Source of the DNA: JBHAEC01 sp041855385
GTDB taxonomy: Bacteria > Bacillota > Negativicutes > Veillonellales > Veillonellaceae
Length of the DNA stretch: 7,816 nucleotides
Assembly: GCA_041855385.1 (NCBI GenBank)
Contig: JBHAEC010000007.1
Span: 1-7,816, forward strand
Direction of reading: 5' to 3'
Shown: positions 6,658 through 7,816 of the stretch, piece by piece
Layout of the letters: every line of letters starts with the position of its first letter
Position numbering within the stretch: position 1 is the stretch's first letter
Notes under the pieces: model-generated
The model's input: the letters and a program-made list of their open reading frames with translations, nothing else
Told to the model about the DNA's origin: nothing
Databases searched by the model: none
Made by a program: the position numbers and the translations under genes

Positions 6658-7680
6658 ATGGACATTAAGGATTTTGATTACGAACTGCCGGAGGAGCTTA
6701 TTGCACAACATCCCGTTGAACCCAGAGATTCCTCCCGGCTTTTGCTGATGGATAAAAACACGGGCACCCTGGAACATAAAGCATTTTTTCGAGATATCGT
6801 TGAAGAATTAGGTGCCAATGATGTACTCGTCTTTAATGACACTAAAGTATTGCCTGCTCGGCTTTTTGGCGTGCGAGATGGGAGCGGCGGGAAAGTTGAA
6901 ACACTTCTCCTTACTCCTTGTGGAGACCTTACATGGGAATGTTTGGTAAAGCCGGGTAAAAAATGTCCTATAGGGCAAAATATTATTTTTTCGGATCGTC
7001 TTATTGGAACTGTAATAGCCAAAACGGACTTCGGTGGTCGCATTATACGCTTTAAGGCAGAAGGGGACTTTGAAGAAATTTTGCAAGAAATCGGAGAAAT
7101 GCCTTTGCCACCCTATATACATGAAAAGCTGGAAGATAAGAACCGGTATCAGACTGTATATGCAAAGAACCAGGGATCGGCTGCGGCTCCTACGGCAGGA
7201 CTTCATTTTACGCCTCAGTTATTACAGGAGTTGAAGGAAAAAGGTGTGGAAATGCACTTTCTTACCCTTCATGTTGGTCTTGGGACATTTCGTCCCGTAA
7301 GCACAGCACGAATAGAAGACCATAAAATGCATAGTGAATACTATAAAATAAAGGAAGAAACAGCCAGCGCTATTAATGAAGCAAAGGCGAAAGGTAAAAG
7401 GATTATTGCAGTGGGCACAACATCCGTAAGAACCTTGGAAAGTGCCGCAATAAACGGAAAAATTATTGCCACCCATGGTAGTACATCCATTTTTATTTAT
7501 CCGGGATATTCTTTTAAGATAGTAGATGCGTTGATAACCAACTTTCATCTCCCACAGTCTACTTTGCTCATGCTTGTCAGTGCTATGGCGGGGAGAGAGC
7601 ATTCTTTATATGCTTATAAAGAAGCGGTAAAAGCAGGATATCGATTCTTTAGCTTTGGAGATGCCATGTTTATTCGATGA
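6658..7680 (+). CDS. queA: S-adenosylmethionine:tRNA ribosyltransferase-isomerase QueA
   Basis: QueA transfers and rearranges the ribosyl part of SAM onto preQ1 at position 34 of GUN-anticodon tRNAs, giving epoxyqueuosine. This is the step after Tgt inserts preQ1. The 340-residue length is normal. Family signatures run in order: FDYELPEELIAQHP (6-19), DVLVFNDTKVLPARLFG (55-71), GSAAAPTAGLHFTP (173-186), HVGLGTFRPV (205-214), AVGTTSVRTLES (251-262), LITNFHLPQSTLLMLVSA (292-309) and FFSFGDAMFI at the end. ATG 6658 has AGGA at 6648-6651 with a 6-nt spacer. The gene starts 52 nt after spoIID with no terminator seen between them, so it may be read with the ruv-spoIID transcript. A probable tgt follows. 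Confidence 0.98.
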   Translation: MDIKDFDYELPEELIAQHPVEPRDSSRLLLMDKNTGTLEHKAFFRDIVEELGANDVLVFNDTKVLPARLFGVRDGSGGKVETLLLTPCGDLTWECLVKPGKKCPIGQNIIFSDRLIGTVIAKTDFGGRIIRFKAEGDFEEILQEIGEMPLPPYIHEKLEDKNRYQTVYAKNQGSAAAPTAGLHFTPQLLQELKEKGVEMHFLTLHVGLGTFRPVSTARIEDHKMHSEYYKIKEETASAINEAKAKGKRIIAVGTTSVRTLESAAINGKIIATHGSTSIFIYPGYSFKIVDALITNFHLPQSTLLMLVSAMAGREHSLYAYKEAVKAGYRFFSFGDAMFIR

Positions 7681-7692
7681 TGTGATGCGGTA

Positions 7693-7698
7693 TATAAT
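7693..7698 (+). promoter_or_regulatory. Possible -10 box for an internal promoter ahead of tgt
   Basis: A perfect TATAAT lies 12 nt after the queA stop. The hexamer at the ideal -35 spacing (TTATTC, 7670-7675) matches poorly and there is no TGn extension, so the promoter is weakly supported. If used, it would give a leader of roughly 90 nt before the tgt start. Confidence 0.25.
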
Positions 7699-7732
7699 GG
7701 CAAAGTTTCGACGATACTATGATGTTATTTTT

Positions 7733-7752
7733 GCTTTTTCTTAAAGAAAAGC
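7733..7752 (+). other. Weak AT-rich hairpin in the queA-tgt gap
   Basis: GCTTTT (7733-7738) pairs with AAAAGC (7747-7752) across an 8-nt loop and is followed by TTTATAAA. The stem is mostly A-T and no clean U tract follows, so it is a poor terminator. At most it could pause RNA polymerase or mark an mRNA processing site. Confidence 0.25.
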
Positions 7753-7784
7753 TTTATAAATCAGTGAATGAAGAAAAATAAGAG

Positions 7785-7800
7785 AAAGGAGAAATCCTTT
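7785..7800 (+). promoter_or_regulatory. GAAA-capped hairpin covering the tgt ribosome-binding site
   Basis: AAAGGA (7785-7790) and TCCTTT (7795-7800) are perfectly complementary and are joined by GAAA, a GNRA-type tetraloop. The left arm plus the first loop base is the Shine-Dalgarno AAAGGAG (7785-7791); the right arm includes the first two bases of the TTG start. If the RNA folds this way, ribosome access to the next gene would be reduced. The pairing is seen directly; the regulatory effect is inferred. The stem is short and A-U rich, so stability is moderate. Confidence 0.5.
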
Positions 7801-7816
7801 GGCAGTAATTACTTAT
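7799..7816 (+). CDS. tgt: Start of the next gene, probably tRNA-guanine transglycosylase Tgt (partial)
   Basis: Only six codons are present: TTG GCA GTA ATT ACT TAT, read as MAVITY, running off the window end. AAAGGAG at 7785-7791 lies 7 nt upstream. Many Bacillota Tgt proteins begin with a similar MA-[VI]-x-Y-E-L pattern, and tgt commonly follows queA. Tgt swaps guanine-34 for preQ1, the substrate of QueA. The identity rests mainly on context because six residues cannot prove a family. Confidence 0.6.

Noticed and set aside
6808..7602. Minus-strand ORFs opposite queA
   Set aside because: queA motifs cover the whole region in the plus frame, and the antisense products have no domain features.
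1..7816. Scan for tRNA, rRNA, CRISPR arrays, IS elements and long direct repeats
   Set aside because: No repeat-spacer pattern, transposase motifs or tRNA-like cloverleaf segments were noticed; the gaps between genes are all under 180 nt.

Overview
The window is a moderately AT-rich stretch of bacterial chromosome. All genes are on the plus strand, packed in tight runs. The second half carries ruvC-ruvA-ruvB-spoIID-queA, followed by the first six codons of what is probably tgt. This order and the SpoIID-family gene point to Bacillota, in the Clostridia/Negativicutes range. That placement is inferred from gene order and protein style; no species can be named.

Region 1 (1-2946) is an accessory two-gene unit. 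Gene 1 (130-1917) encodes an unusual fusion: a trypsin/V8-like serine protease domain followed by a DRGH-type (Serratia nuclease-like) DNA/RNA non-specific endonuclease. Gene 2 (1936-2895), 18 nt downstream, encodes a papain-like (C1) cysteine protease. All core catalytic residues are visible in the three enzymatic domains. Neither protein has a visible signal peptide or membrane segment, so two proteases and a nuclease appear to sit in the cytoplasm. The unit has its own upstream AT-rich promoter-like region and ends at a clear rho-independent terminator (2913-2946). It looks like a self-contained conflict or self-destruction module, but no phenotype can be read from sequence.

Region 2 (2947-6605) starts with an extended -10 promoter (3009-3017) and a GTG-started ruvC. 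RuvC (Holliday-junction resolvase), RuvA and RuvB (branch-migration motor) are translationally linked: ATGA overlap between ruvC and ruvA, 2-nt gap between ruvA and ruvB. spoIID, encoding an exported peptidoglycan lytic transglycosylase-like protein, begins at the ruvB stop codon.

Region 3 (6606-7816) is the queuosine part. queA makes epoxyqueuosine on tRNA from the preQ1 that Tgt inserts. A 118-nt gap separates queA from the putative tgt start (TTG, 7799). The gap holds a perfect TATAAT, a weak hairpin and, most notably, a 6-bp GAAA-capped hairpin that would bury the tgt ribosome-binding site and part of its start codon.

The most interesting element is the protease-nuclease / papain-like protease pair beside the ruvCAB operon. 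The tgt RBS hairpin is second. No RNA genes, CRISPR arrays, transposases or attachment sites were seen.
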